Origin: Streptomyces lasiicapitis | Lineage (GTDB): Bacteria > Actinomycetota > Actinomycetes > Streptomycetales > Streptomycetaceae | Length of the DNA: 64,000 nucleotides | Direction: 5' to 3' | NCBI RefSeq assembly: GCF_014646335.1 | Contig: NZ_BMNG01000008.1 | Location: 326,833 to 390,832, forward strand | Shown here: positions 33,668-41,434 of the stretch, in pieces | Layout: each line of letters starts with the position of its first letter | Numbering within the stretch: position 1 is the first letter of the stretch | Translations under genes and position numbers: made by a program | Notes under the pieces: generated by a model | Database searches by the model: none | What the model saw: only the letters and a program-made list of their open reading frames with translations | Told to the model about the DNA's origin: nothing

Positions 33668-33922
33668 TGCCCCTCCCAGGGGTCCGCCTTGTGAACTCGG
33701 TCAACTCCGCTGAAACGGCGCCCACTTCACCTGTGAGACACCTGAACGGCCGCGAAGTGCCCGCTCATCGTCGGTTCGGCGGCAAGGCGCGGACAACCGC
33801 CCGCACAGTCAAGAGGAAGTAAAATCGTTCGAGTTGACGACCTTGGTTCACGTACGTGACTGAAGAGGGGCGACGAAAGCCCCCGAAGGGGGTCACGCCG
33901 GACCCCCGTCCGGGGGTGGTCC
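33668..33922. other. intergenic region with two GC hairpins
   Basis: No gene is supported in these 255 bases. CCCCC-gaa-GGGGG (33880-33892) and ACCCCC-gtcc-GGGGGT (33902-33917) follow the stop of the minus-strand SDR gene and may end its transcript. The part next to 33667 should hold the symporter promoter; I do not see a clear one. Confidence 0.4.
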
Positions 33923-34708
33923 CTAGCGCATCACCTCGCCCGCGTTCACCAACAACGACTGGCCGGTGATCGCCCGCGCCCGGTCCGACGCCAGGAACAC
34001 GCACGCGTCCGCGACATCTCCGTCCGTCGCCAGTTCCGGCAGCGCCATCCGGTCCGTGAGCCGCCGCTTCACCTCGTCCTCCGGTACGCCCTCGGTGTGC
34101 GCGGTGAACTTCACGTACGCCTCGACCGGAGGCCCCCACATCCAGCCCGGCTGGACGGTGTTCACGCGGATCCGGTGCGGGCCGAGCTCGCGCGCGAGGG
34201 AGTACATCGCCGAGACCAGCGCGCCCTTGGACGCCGCGTACGCCGCCTGCCGCACCTGCGAGGGCGCGGCCACCGACGACTGCGTACCGATCAGGACGAC
34301 CGAGCCGCCGCGCTCCTTGAGGTGCGGCAGGCAGGCCCGGGTCATCCGCAGCGAGCCGAGCAGGTTCACGTCCAGGACGCCGTCCCAGGCGACGAAGTCC
34401 GCGTCCTGAAGGCCGCCGAAGTAGCTGTCCCAGGCGGCGACCTGGACCAGTGCGTCGATCCGCCCGAACCGCTCGACGGCGAGCGCGGCCAGCGCGTCGC
34501 ACTGGCCCTCGTCGGTGATGTCCGTGGCGCGGTACGCGACGCGCTTGCCCTCGGGGTCGAGCTCGGTGGCCGACTTGGCGAGGTTCGCCTCGGTGCGCGC
34601 GCCGAGCACGGCGTTGCCGCCGTCGCGCACCACGGCGGCGGCGACCTCATGGCCGAGCCCCGCGCCGACCCCCGAGACGATCACGGTCCTGCCGTCGAGC
34701 AGTGACAT
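33923..34708 (-). CDS. short-chain dehydrogenase/reductase
   Basis: 261 residues, a classical SDR. Seen: dinucleotide loop S-G-V-G-A-G-L-G near residue 12, D-I-T after strand beta-3, V-L-I-G-T-Q-S-S with the catalytic Ser, Y-A-A-S-K with Tyr and Lys, and V-N-T-V-Q-P-G-W. The usual N-N-A-G block is V-Q-V-A-A-W-D, a common variant. The cofactor is NAD or NADP. It is divergent from the 34789 gene across a TetR-type palindrome, so the two are probably induced together as part of a catabolic pathway. Confidence 0.85.
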   Translation of the reverse strand: MSLLDGRTVIVSGVGAGLGHEVAAAVVRDGGNAVLGARTEANLAKSATELDPEGKRVAYRATDITDEGQCDALAALAVERFGRIDALVQVAAWDSYFGGLQDADFVAWDGVLDVNLLGSLRMTRACLPHLKERGGSVVLIGTQSSVAAPSQVRQAAYAASKGALVSAMYSLARELGPHRIRVNTVQPGWMWGPPVEAYVKFTAHTEGVPEDEVKRRLTDRMALPELATDGDVADACVFLASDRARAITGQSLLVNAGEVMR

Positions 34709-34736
34709 GGGGAACCTCCGGACTCTGGCAGTTTGC

Positions 34737-34751
34737 CTGACGGAGCGTCAG
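34737..34751. promoter_or_regulatory. perfect TetR-type palindrome
   Basis: CTGACG-gag-CGTCAG is a perfect inverted repeat midway between the divergent SDR and unknown-protein genes. The length and T-G-A-C-G half-site are typical of TetR-family operators. No TetR gene lies in the window, so the regulator must be encoded elsewhere. Confidence 0.6.
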
Positions 34752-34788
34752 AGTATGGGCGTCCAACGGAGGAAGGAAGGGGAGACCA

Positions 34789-35628
34789 GTGACTGAGGAC
34801 ACCCGCGCCGAGGTGTACGGCGAGCTGGCCGCCGCCGGTCCCTACGGGGTGCGCCCCGGCCATGCGCTGATCACCATGGTCGAGCCGCACCCCGGCCAGG
34901 AGTTCGCCTACAACCGCTGGTACGAGGACGACCACTACTACGCGGGCGCCATGGCGATGCCCTGGATGTACGCGGGGCGGCGCTGGGTGGCGACCCGCGA
35001 CCTCCAACTCCTGCGCCGCCCGGAGAAGTCGGCGGTCGCCGAGCCGGTGACCGCGGGCTGCTACCTGTCGACGTACTGGATCACCGAGGGCCGCTACGAC
35101 GAGCACATGAAGTGGACCGTCGGCATCAACAAGCGCCTCAACCGCGACGGCCGCGTCCACCAGGCCCGCACCCATGTCTTCACCGCCTTCCAGGACCACG
35201 AGGCCACCGTGTACCGGGACGGTGCGGCCGGGCCGCGCGACTTCCACGCGCTCGACCACCCGTATCAAGGGCTCGTCCTCGAAGTCGTCGACGCCGAAGG
35301 TCCGCGGCAGCGCGCCGAGTTGCTGGAGTGGCTGGTGGCGCGGCGGCTGCCGCGCGCGCTCGCCGGTTCGCCCGCAGCGATGGCGGTGATCTTCCGGCCG
35401 ACGCCGCTGCCGGGGGACCGGATGACGTACGTGAAGCAGGTCGAGGGCGTCGACACGCGGCTGACGCTGCTGTGGTTCCTGGAGTGCGATCCGCGGGAGT
35501 GCTGGGAGGGGCTGTTCGCCGCCGGCGAGGCGGGAGTGGCCGAATCGGGGCTCGGACGGGTGGAGTTGCTCGCGCCGTTCATCCCGACGGTGCCGGGCAC
35601 GGACCGGTACGTCGACCAGCTCCGCTAG
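34789..35628 (+). CDS. conserved protein of unknown function (possible EthD-like fold)
   Basis: 279 residues. No family is recognised with certainty. Seen: I-T-M-V-E-P-H-P-G-Q-E-F-A-Y-N-R-W-Y-E-D-D-H-Y-Y-A at residues 28-50, reminiscent of ferredoxin-like alpha/beta-barrel (EthD-type) proteins in which His and Trp line a pocket, and a second similar half from about residue 190 (A-V-I-F-R-P-T-P-L-P). It is divergent from an SDR and shares its operator, so a role with that enzyme in degradation of an organic compound is likely. The stop TAG lies inside a 24-base tandem repeat whose other copies read CAG and CGG there. Confidence 0.65.
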   Translation: MTEDTRAEVYGELAAAGPYGVRPGHALITMVEPHPGQEFAYNRWYEDDHYYAGAMAMPWMYAGRRWVATRDLQLLRRPEKSAVAEPVTAGCYLSTYWITEGRYDEHMKWTVGINKRLNRDGRVHQARTHVFTAFQDHEATVYRDGAAGPRDFHALDHPYQGLVLEVVDAEGPRQRAELLEWLVARRLPRALAGSPAAMAVIFRPTPLPGDRMTYVKQVEGVDTRLTLLWFLECDPRECWEGLFAAGEAGVAESGLGRVELLAPFIPTVPGTDRYVDQLR

Positions 35629-35688
35629 GCGCACGCCGATCAGCTCCGCCAGGCGTACGCCGACCAGCTCCGCCGGGCAATGGCCGAG
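35617..35688. repeat. three tandem 24-bp repeats across a gene end
   Basis: Units at 35617-35640, 35641-35664 and 35665-35688 start CAGCTCCGC. Unit 2 differs from unit 1 at three positions, all C/T; unit 3 is more diverged. Unit 1 spans the last codons and the stop of the 34789 gene. The unit length is a multiple of three, so the frame continues through them. Confidence 0.8.
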
Positions 35689-35781
35689 CCCCCTCGGCCA
35701 GGACGGCGGACCAGTCGAGAGGGCTCATGCGATGGTGCTTATGCGGTTTTTCTCAGGCGGTTGAGTCGGTAGTGGCACGTA

Positions 35782-35991
35782 TCACCCGCGGTGGTGATCT
35801 CCCTCGCGGACCTCGGTCACGAAGACATTCCACGACTCCGCCGGGAAGGCGATGACCGGACCGTCAGTGATCTTCGAGTCGCGCACGGAAATCGCGTGCG
35901 TGACGGGGGACTTGACCTCGACGCACGCGCCGTTCCCAGTGGAGTAGGAAGACTTGGTCCATGCGTGCGACGCGCCCTGCTGGATAGCCAT
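35782..35991 (-). CDS. DUF397 protein
   Basis: 69 residues. Seen: W-T-K-S-S-Y-S-T-G-N-G-A-C-V-E-V-K and I-S-V-R-D-S-K, then W-N-V-F-V-T-E-V. It is the downstream partner of the XRE/DUF5753 gene at 36184-37041, which is interrupted. It is separated from it by about 190 bases, unlike the overlapping pair at 19.4 kb, so it may have its own promoter. Confidence 0.85.
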   Translation of the reverse strand: MAIQQGASHAWTKSSYSTGNGACVEVKSPVTHAISVRDSKITDGPVIAFPAESWNVFVTEVREGDHHRG

Positions 35992-36045
35992 GTTCGCTCC
36001 GTTTTGCCCAGTTGGTGAATTGCTGTTACCGCTGTTGAGCGGTAT

Positions 36046-36070
36046 ACGCCAACGTTCTTGCTGTTGGCGT
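36046..36070. promoter_or_regulatory. 8-bp inverted repeat upstream of DUF397 gene
   Basis: ACGCCAAC (36046-36053) and GTTGGCGT (36063-36070) flank a 9-base loop; a third GCCAAC occurs at 36085-36090. It lies between the broken regulator and DUF397 and could be a terminator or the regulator's binding site. Confidence 0.4.
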
Positions 36071-36183
36071 GAATGACGCTACTCGCCAACATCGATCGGC
36101 GGATGGCTCGTTCACTCAACCGGATGGCATATTCCAGAGGGGTCTTCCGCTGCGATGCGCCAAAGGTGTACGGTGCGGCGCCT

Positions 36184-37041
36184 TCAGCGGGCGTACTCCT
36201 TGGCGAGGTCCGCGATCAACTGCCGGGACTGCTCCACGTTCAGCGCCTGTGCCCGCAAATGCTCGTACATGACGCTGTACTGCTGGACGTCATTCGCCTT
36301 TTCCAGATACAGGTCGCTGGTGACACCCTCGATGTAGACCACGCTGGAATCCGACGCGTCCGGGAACTCCAGAATCGCGTACTGACCGTTGAGCCCCGGA
36401 TGCGCGCCCATGTCGAACGGGATCACCTGCACCGTGACATGCGGCAATTGGGACTGTTCCACCAGGTATTCCAGTTGTTCGCGCATCAGCGCGCGGGTGC
36501 CGACGACGCGGCGCAGCGCGGATTCGTCCAGAACGGTCCACAGCCGCAGCGGATTCTCCGGCGCCGCGATGCGCTCCTGGCGGCGCATCCTGACCTGCAC
36601 CCGTTTCTCGATGTCGGTCGGGGTGGTCTCCGGGAGCGCGCCGGTGATCAGTGCCTCCGCGTACGGCCTGGTCTGGAGCAGGCCGGGGACGACCTGCGGG
36701 TCGTACACCCGCAAGGAGGCGGCGTCCGTCTCCAGGCCGATGTACACGCTGTACGGGATGTCGCCGAAGGAGTGCCACCAGCCCTACTGGCGGGAGTCCT
36801 TGGCCATCTGCATCAGCGAGTCGACGATGCGGTGGTCCTCCACCTCGTACACCCCGCAGAGGTCGCGGACGTCACGCTGACTGATCGAACGGCGGCCGTT
36901 CTCGAGGCGGCTGATCTTCGACTGCGAGACGAGCAGGCGCTCCGCCACCTCCTCGGCCGTCATGCCCTTGAGCTCACGCAGCCGGCGCAGCTCCTGGCCG
37001 AGCCGGCGTCGCCTGACGGTGGGATTGACGTTGGACGCCAC
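36184..37041 (-). pseudogene. XRE/DUF5753 regulator interrupted by an amber codon
   Basis: One continuous frame of 285 codons is split by TAG at 36784-36786 (codon 86). Codons 1-85 (ATG 37041) encode the helix-turn-helix with S-Q-S-K-I-S-R-L-E-N-G-R-R. Beyond the stop the frame reads G-W-W-H-S-F-G-D-I-P and the full DUF5753 domain (G-L-L-Q-T-R-P-Y-A; V-Q-V-I-P-F-D-M-G-A-H-P) to A-K-E-Y-A-R. In related proteins the stop position is commonly Gln, so CAG to TAG is the simple explanation. An 85-residue HTH fragment is still made, and GTG 36747 could restart a 187-residue ligand domain. It could also be a sequencing error. Confidence 0.85.
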
Positions 37042-37225
37042 GGGACGTGCACCTCCGGCACTATGCCTCTACTTTGCGTGTCTGCTGCCATGCAGAGTGC
37101 CACCACGGGCCAACTCGCCGCTGGGAAACAGCAGAACAGCGGTGTGTGGGGGTGCCGGCGCGGCTCGCGCCGAGTGCGGTTCCTCAACGGGCGTGCAGCG
37201 TGAGGCGGTTGCGGCCGCACGGGCC

Positions 37226-37264
37226 AGGGCGCCGGTCCGTCCGTCCTGGACGGACCGGCGCCCT
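37226..37264 (-). terminator. 17-bp perfect hairpin terminator
   Basis: AGGGCGCCGGTCCGTCC (37226-37242) pairs perfectly with GGACGGACCGGCGCCCT (37248-37264) around GTCCT, and the pairing extends outwards by one more pair. It lies between the GPP34 gene (ends 37490) and the XRE gene (starts 37041), both on the minus strand, and should end the GPP34 transcript. Confidence 0.75.
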
Positions 37265-37340
37265 GCCCGCGCGGTCCAGCGGCTCCCGAACCGGGTCTGG
37301 GGGACTGCGGTGCGGCGCTGGGTGCACCTGGCGGTGCGGG

Positions 37341-37393
37341 TGCGTCACGCGGTGCGTGTGACGCGGGGTGCGTCACGCGGTGCGTGTGACGCG
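37341..37393. repeat. two identical 25-bp palindromic units
   Basis: Two exact copies (37341-37365 and 37369-37393) are separated by GGG. Each contains GCGTCACGC and the near-complement GCGTGTGACGC, so each can fold into a hairpin. The wider region 37042-37489 has no gene that I can support. It is GC-rich and biased to G and T on the + strand. Confidence 0.7.
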
Positions 37394-37489
37394 AGTGGTG
37401 CCTGAGCTTGGTGGTGCTGGCGGTGCTTTGGGTTGCTGGCTTTCCCGGTGGTGCCGGTGGTGCTGGGGTTCTCTGCTGTGGCCCGGATA

Positions 37490-38260
37490 TCAGTGGGCCA
37501 CGGCGCGGGCCATGGCTCCCGCACCCCGGTGCGGCTGCATCGGAACCCTGCCGGGGTCCGGTGCGGTCCTCGCCGCCTGCGCGGGCTGCCGCCCGCTCTG
37601 TCCCGCGGTAGTCGCGGGGCTGCGACGCGGCTGCGCCGCCACACCGTTCTGGACGTCCATCACGGCGTGCGCCACGAGGCCGCCCATCGGGTCGTGCCTG
37701 ATCAGATCCCGCAGCCGGGAACGGGACGAGCGGCCCTCGTTGCCCGGATACAGGTGCTTGCCGAGTCCGACCGCGTGGGCCAGCGCGGCGAGCGCCGCGG
37801 TCCGCGGGTCCGGCGGTACGCCGGTGCGGATCGCTGAATCCAGCCGGGCCCTGATGTCCCGGCTGATCGCCGTCTCCGTCGCTTGGTAGCGAGTCGTCGG
37901 CAGTACTCCGCACATCTGGCCCGCCACGGCATGCACCATGCCGCACCGCTCCAGATGCGAGAGGTAGATCTGGCGCAGCCCCAGTCGGGGCCCGCCGATC
38001 CAGTGGACCGCCCGGACCGGGCTGCCGCGCCTGCGCAGCAGTTCCAGTGCGGAGTCCAGAGTCGGATCTCCGGTCGGCCGTGGCATCACCACGGCGATAC
38101 GATCCCCGTCAGGGGCTATCCGTCCGGCCAGCGCCAGCTCCACTAGCTGTGCTCCGGCCAGACCGAGGTCGAGCGACTGCGGCTGCGCTGTGGTACCCGT
38201 GGCCGGGTCCAAAGCGAGCAGCAGAAGCTCCTCCGGAATTGTTCTGCGGCTCCTGCCCAT
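37490..38260 (-). CDS. GPP34 (GOLPH3-like) family protein
   Basis: 256 residues. Seen: the N-terminal R-R-T-I-P-E-E-L-L-L-L-A-L-D-P and G-L-A-G-A-Q-L-V-E-L-A-L-A-G-R-I, the start of the Golgi phosphoprotein 3-like fold, and V-G-L-G-K-H-L-Y-P in the later helical part. In eukaryotes GOLPH3 binds phosphatidylinositol-4-phosphate and sorts glycosyltransferases; the many bacterial copies, common in Streptomyces, have no established role. The C-terminus from about residue 205 is Gln/Pro/Arg-rich and disordered. No membrane segment. It is divergent from the carboxypeptidase gene. Confidence 0.82.
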   Translation of the reverse strand: MGRSRRTIPEELLLLALDPATGTTAQPQSLDLGLAGAQLVELALAGRIAPDGDRIAVVMPRPTGDPTLDSALELLRRRGSPVRAVHWIGGPRLGLRQIYLSHLERCGMVHAVAGQMCGVLPTTRYQATETAISRDIRARLDSAIRTGVPPDPRTAALAALAHAVGLGKHLYPGNEGRSSRSRLRDLIRHDPMGGLVAHAVMDVQNGVAAQPRRSPATTAGQSGRQPAQAARTAPDPGRVPMQPHRGAGAMARAVAH

Positions 38261-38515
38261 CCATGCCTCCCCGCGTGGATGAATGACAGGGTGACCCCTC
38301 TCACATTGGTCTGTCGAGAGCGCGTGGGCGGTACGTACGGGAACCAGTAGGTATGTCGTTCTCGTCTACCACGGGGGTTAAGCCCTCACACAGGACACTG
38401 GTACATGGTTCGGACACCTTCGGACAGCGGGTCCGGGCGGGTGATTGCGGCGGTGCGGCGCTTCGGCGTACGTAATGGCCGGACGTAACGGCGTGGCGAG
38501 CACGAGGAGGCATCG

Positions 38516-41332
38516 GTGGCGGGCGAGTTCCCCGACAGGTCGAAGACGGTTTCTGGCGGGGGCGCCTCGGACGGTGGGGCCGACGCTTCGTCCGGCTCCT
38601 CGGCCGGCTCCACGCCGGGCGCCAACGGTGGAGACGCGCGGCTGCGCGCCGCGGTTGCCGCGTGGGTCGCGGGGGCTGATGAGTCCTCTGCGTCCTCGCC
38701 GGAGGCCGAGGGGGAAGGTTCCTCCTCGGGCGAGGCCGGCTCCGCGGACGGCTCCGCCGGGGTTGCGGGCGAGGGTTCCGGTGCTTCAGAGGAGGCTTCG
38801 GGCGAGGGCTCGGCGGAGGCTGCTGACGGCGCCGCTGAAGGCGGCATAAGCGCAGGTCAGGTGGCTGACGCCGGTGCCGCGTCGGGTGCCGGGGCGGACG
38901 ATGACGCCGCGGCTTCCGCCGACGGCGGGGACGCTGCCGAGGACGACGGTGCCGACGCCGCCGACTCCGACTCCGACTCCGACGACTCCGACTCCGACTC
39001 CGACTCCGACGGCGCCGGGGCGGCGGGTTCCGCGGTCGACATGGCGACTGCCGTGTTCACGGCTGCGCGGCCCTCCGCGAAGGCGGACGCGGACGATGCC
39101 GATGCCGATGCCGATGCCGATGCCGATGCCGATGCCGATGCCGAGTCCGCGCCGCGTGACCCGCGGGTCGACCGGGCCACGGCCGTGTTCAAGACCGTCC
39201 GGCCGGCCGAAGCCGACGCGAAGCCCACTGCTGAGGCCGACGACGAGCCGGGAACCGCGGGCGAGGCGGAGCCCGAATCCGACAGTCGCCCGGTCGACCA
39301 GGCCACCGCCGTGTTCAAGTCGGTACGTCCCGGCGACGACGCGGACGGCTCCGCGGAGCCGGGTGAGGGCACGTCGAAGGACGAGCCCGAGTCCAGCGGC
39401 GACGCTGCGAAGGGTGCCGCCGAGTCCGGCAAGGACGTGGCGAAGGACGCGCTGAAGGGTGCCGCCGAGGGCAAGCCCGTCGACCAGGCCACCGCTGTCT
39501 TCAAGGCGCTCCGGCCCGCCTCGGCGGGGGTGGACCAGCCGACCACCATGCTCAAGCTCGGCGATGTGCCCGAGCCCAAGGACGACGCGGCCGGGGCCGA
39601 AGCCGGGAAGAAGGCCGAGCCCGAGCGGAAGGCTGAGTCCAAGGCTGAGTCCAAGGCTGAGTCCAAGGCCGGATCCAAGGCCGGATCCAAGCCCAAGGCC
39701 GAGCCCAAGCCGGAGTCCGAGTCCGAGCGGACCAGCAAGTTCGTCGCGCTGAAGCCGCTCGACGAGCCCCGCGCCAAGCCCGACCCGAAGCCCGCGACGG
39801 ACCCGGCCGCCAAGCCGGGCACCACCCCGAGAGCCACACCCGGGTGGGCGGCCGGGACGGGAGCCGCCGGGACCGAAGCCAAGCCCGGGTCGGCCGGAGC
39901 CGCAGCCGGGGCCGGAGCCGCAGCGGGCGCCGACGCCAAGGCCGCCTCCGGCCCCGTACCCCCGCAGACCACCCCCGCACAGACGCCCGCGCCGGGGCCG
40001 CAGCAGGACCAGCACACGCGTCAGCAACCGCTGCCGCCCCGCCCCCCGCTGGACCTGCTCGCCGAGCTGACCAACACGCCGCCGCCCCCGGAGACCCCGA
40101 CCCGCACCATCGTGCGGCGGGTCAAGGTCTGGACGCCCCTCGTCGCGCTCCTGATTATTGTGTTCGCAGTCGCACAGGCCGTGCGTCCGCTGCCCGAGCC
40201 GAAGCTGACGCTGACGAGCGCGTCGTCGTACTCCTTCGAGGGCGGAAAGCCGTCCATCCCCTGGCCGGCCAAGGGCCAGGCGGCCATGGACGTCGACGGC
40301 ATCGGTACCTTCGGCACCTCCGGCGAGCAGAAGCCCGTACCGATCGCCAGCATCGCCAAGGTGATGACGACGTACCTGATCCTGCGCGACCACCCGATCA
40401 AGAAGGGTGAGAACGGCGAGAAGATCCCCGTCGACGCCCAGGCGCAGCGGCACTACGAGAAGGGCAAGCCCGCCAACGAGTCCGTGGTCAAGGTGACCGA
40501 GGGCCAGGAGCTGACCCAGTACGAGGCACTGCAGGCCGTGATGCTGCCGTCCGCCAACAACGTGGCCCGGCTGCTCGCCCGCTGGGACAGCAAGGGTTCC
40601 GAGGAGAAGTTCGTCGCCAAGATGAACAAGACCGCCAAGGAACTCGGCATGAAGAACACCCACTACACGGACCCGAGCGGCCTCGACAAGACGACCGTGT
40701 CGACCGCCGAGGACCTGGTGAAGCTCGGCCGCGTCGCCATGGAGAACCCGATCTTCAAGGAGATCGCGGGCCAGCCCAACTACAAGGACCTCAACGGCGA
40801 CAAGCAGAAGAACTTCTTCGGCCTCGTCCCGACCGTCGCCATCGGCATCAAGACCGGCACCACCACGGCCGCCGGCGGCAACATCCTCTTCGCCGCGGAG
40901 AAGAAGGCCGGCGGCAAGACCCACATGATCATCGGCGCGGCCCTCGCCCAGTTCGGTACGGACGGCGTGGCCAACATCGACAAGGTCACCAACGTCACCA
41001 AGGACCTCATCGCGGCCGGGCAGGACACCCTCAAGGCGAAGACCGTGGTGAAGAAGGGCCAGGTCGTCGGCGAGGTCGACGACGGCCTGGGCGGTACGAC
41101 GCCGGTCGTCGCCACCAAGGACGTCACCGCCGTCGGCTGGTCAGGCCTTACCTCGAAGGTGGAGCTGGACAACGGCGGCAAGACCCCGCCGCACTCCGCC
41201 AAGGCGGGCACGGTCGTCGGCCGCCTCACCGTCGGCGACGGCACCACGAGCGGCGCCATCAAGGTGCCGGTGGCCCTCCAGAAGGACCTCTCGGAGCCGG
41301 GCTTCGGAGCGAAGCTGACGCGCGTCGGCTAG
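38516..41332 (+). CDS. D-alanyl-D-alanine carboxypeptidase (S11) with long repetitive cytoplasmic extension
   Basis: 938 residues from GTG 38516, preceded by gaggagg at 5 bases. Residues 1-535 are an Ala/Asp/Glu/Ser/Lys-rich, low-complexity tail with the motif V-D-x-A-T-A-V-F-x-x-x-R-P at 174, 218, 260 and 322 and V-D-Q-P-T-T-M-L-K at 339. One membrane helix follows (about 539-558). The outer domain is a complete low-molecular-weight PBP: S612-I-A-K615, S679-A-N681 and K779-T-G781. It trims the terminal D-Ala from peptidoglycan stem peptides. Close relatives in Streptomyces share the tail design. The acidic tail is much longer than in the family at large, where it is absent, and its role is unknown. 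Confidence 0.92.
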   Translation: MAGEFPDRSKTVSGGGASDGGADASSGSSAGSTPGANGGDARLRAAVAAWVAGADESSASSPEAEGEGSSSGEAGSADGSAGVAGEGSGASEEASGEGSAEAADGAAEGGISAGQVADAGAASGAGADDDAAASADGGDAAEDDGADAADSDSDSDDSDSDSDSDGAGAAGSAVDMATAVFTAARPSAKADADDADADADADADADADAESAPRDPRVDRATAVFKTVRPAEADAKPTAEADDEPGTAGEAEPESDSRPVDQATAVFKSVRPGDDADGSAEPGEGTSKDEPESSGDAAKGAAESGKDVAKDALKGAAEGKPVDQATAVFKALRPASAGVDQPTTMLKLGDVPEPKDDAAGAEAGKKAEPERKAESKAESKAESKAGSKAGSKPKAEPKPESESERTSKFVALKPLDEPRAKPDPKPATDPAAKPGTTPRATPGWAAGTGAAGTEAKPGSAGAAAGAGAAAGADAKAASGPVPPQTTPAQTPAPGPQQDQHTRQQPLPPRPPLDLLAELTNTPPPPETPTRTIVRRVKVWTPLVALLIIVFAVAQAVRPLPEPKLTLTSASSYSFEGGKPSIPWPAKGQAAMDVDGIGTFGTSGEQKPVPIASIAKVMTTYLILRDHPIKKGENGEKIPVDAQAQRHYEKGKPANESVVKVTEGQELTQYEALQAVMLPSANNVARLLARWDSKGSEEKFVAKMNKTAKELGMKNTHYTDPSGLDKTTVSTAEDLVKLGRVAMENPIFKEIAGQPNYKDLNGDKQKNFFGLVPTVAIGIKTGTTTAAGGNILFAAEKKAGGKTHMIIGAALAQFGTDGVANIDKVTNVTKDLIAAGQDTLKAKTVVKKGQVVGEVDDGLGGTTPVVATKDVTAVGWSGLTSKVELDNGGKTPPHSAKAGTVVGRLTVGDGTTSGAIKVPVALQKDLSEPGFGAKLTRVG
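38963..39010. repeat. GACTCC hexamer repeat in carboxypeptidase tail
   Basis: Three GACTCC units, an extra GAC, then four more units encode alternating Asp-Ser. Unit loss or gain keeps the reading frame. Confidence 0.85.
39095..39142. repeat. eight GATGCC hexamers in carboxypeptidase tail
   Basis: Eight exact GATGCC units in tandem encode (Asp-Ala)8. Slippage would change length by two residues without a frameshift. Confidence 0.9.
39629..39688. repeat. 12-bp tandem repeats in carboxypeptidase tail
   Basis: Three AAGGCTGAGTCC units and two AAGGCCGGATCC units encode K-A-E-S and K-A-G-S blocks. Confidence 0.88.
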
Positions 41333-41353
41333 AGCGGCAGGAACAGCAAGAGA

Positions 41354-41403
41354 ACGAAGAAGGGGTGGGGCGAACCGAACGGTTCGCCCCACCCCTTCTT
41401 CGT
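41354..41403. terminator. 23-bp perfect hairpin, bidirectional terminator
   Basis: The arms 41354-41376 and 41381-41403 pair without mismatch around a GAAC loop; the inner part is GGGGCGAACC/GGTTCGCCCC. It lies between the convergent stops of the carboxypeptidase (41332) and the membrane protein (41435), so it can end both transcripts. Confidence 0.88.
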
Positions 41404-41434
41404 ACGCCAAGCCTTCTTCGTGCGAAGTAAGCCG

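Noticed and set aside
37341..37393. possible CRISPR array
   Set aside because: Only two units, separated by three bases; there are no spacers and no cas genes.
38857..40017. Ser/Ala-rich minus-strand frame opposite the carboxypeptidase tail
   Set aside because: Simple complement of the low-complexity tail; no start signal.
38786..40924. long minus-strand frame rich in Gly, Leu, Arg and Val opposite the carboxypeptidase
   Set aside because: Its V-G-V-G-V-G and I-G-I-G runs are the complement of the hexamer repeats encoding Asp-Ser and Asp-Ala on the other strand.
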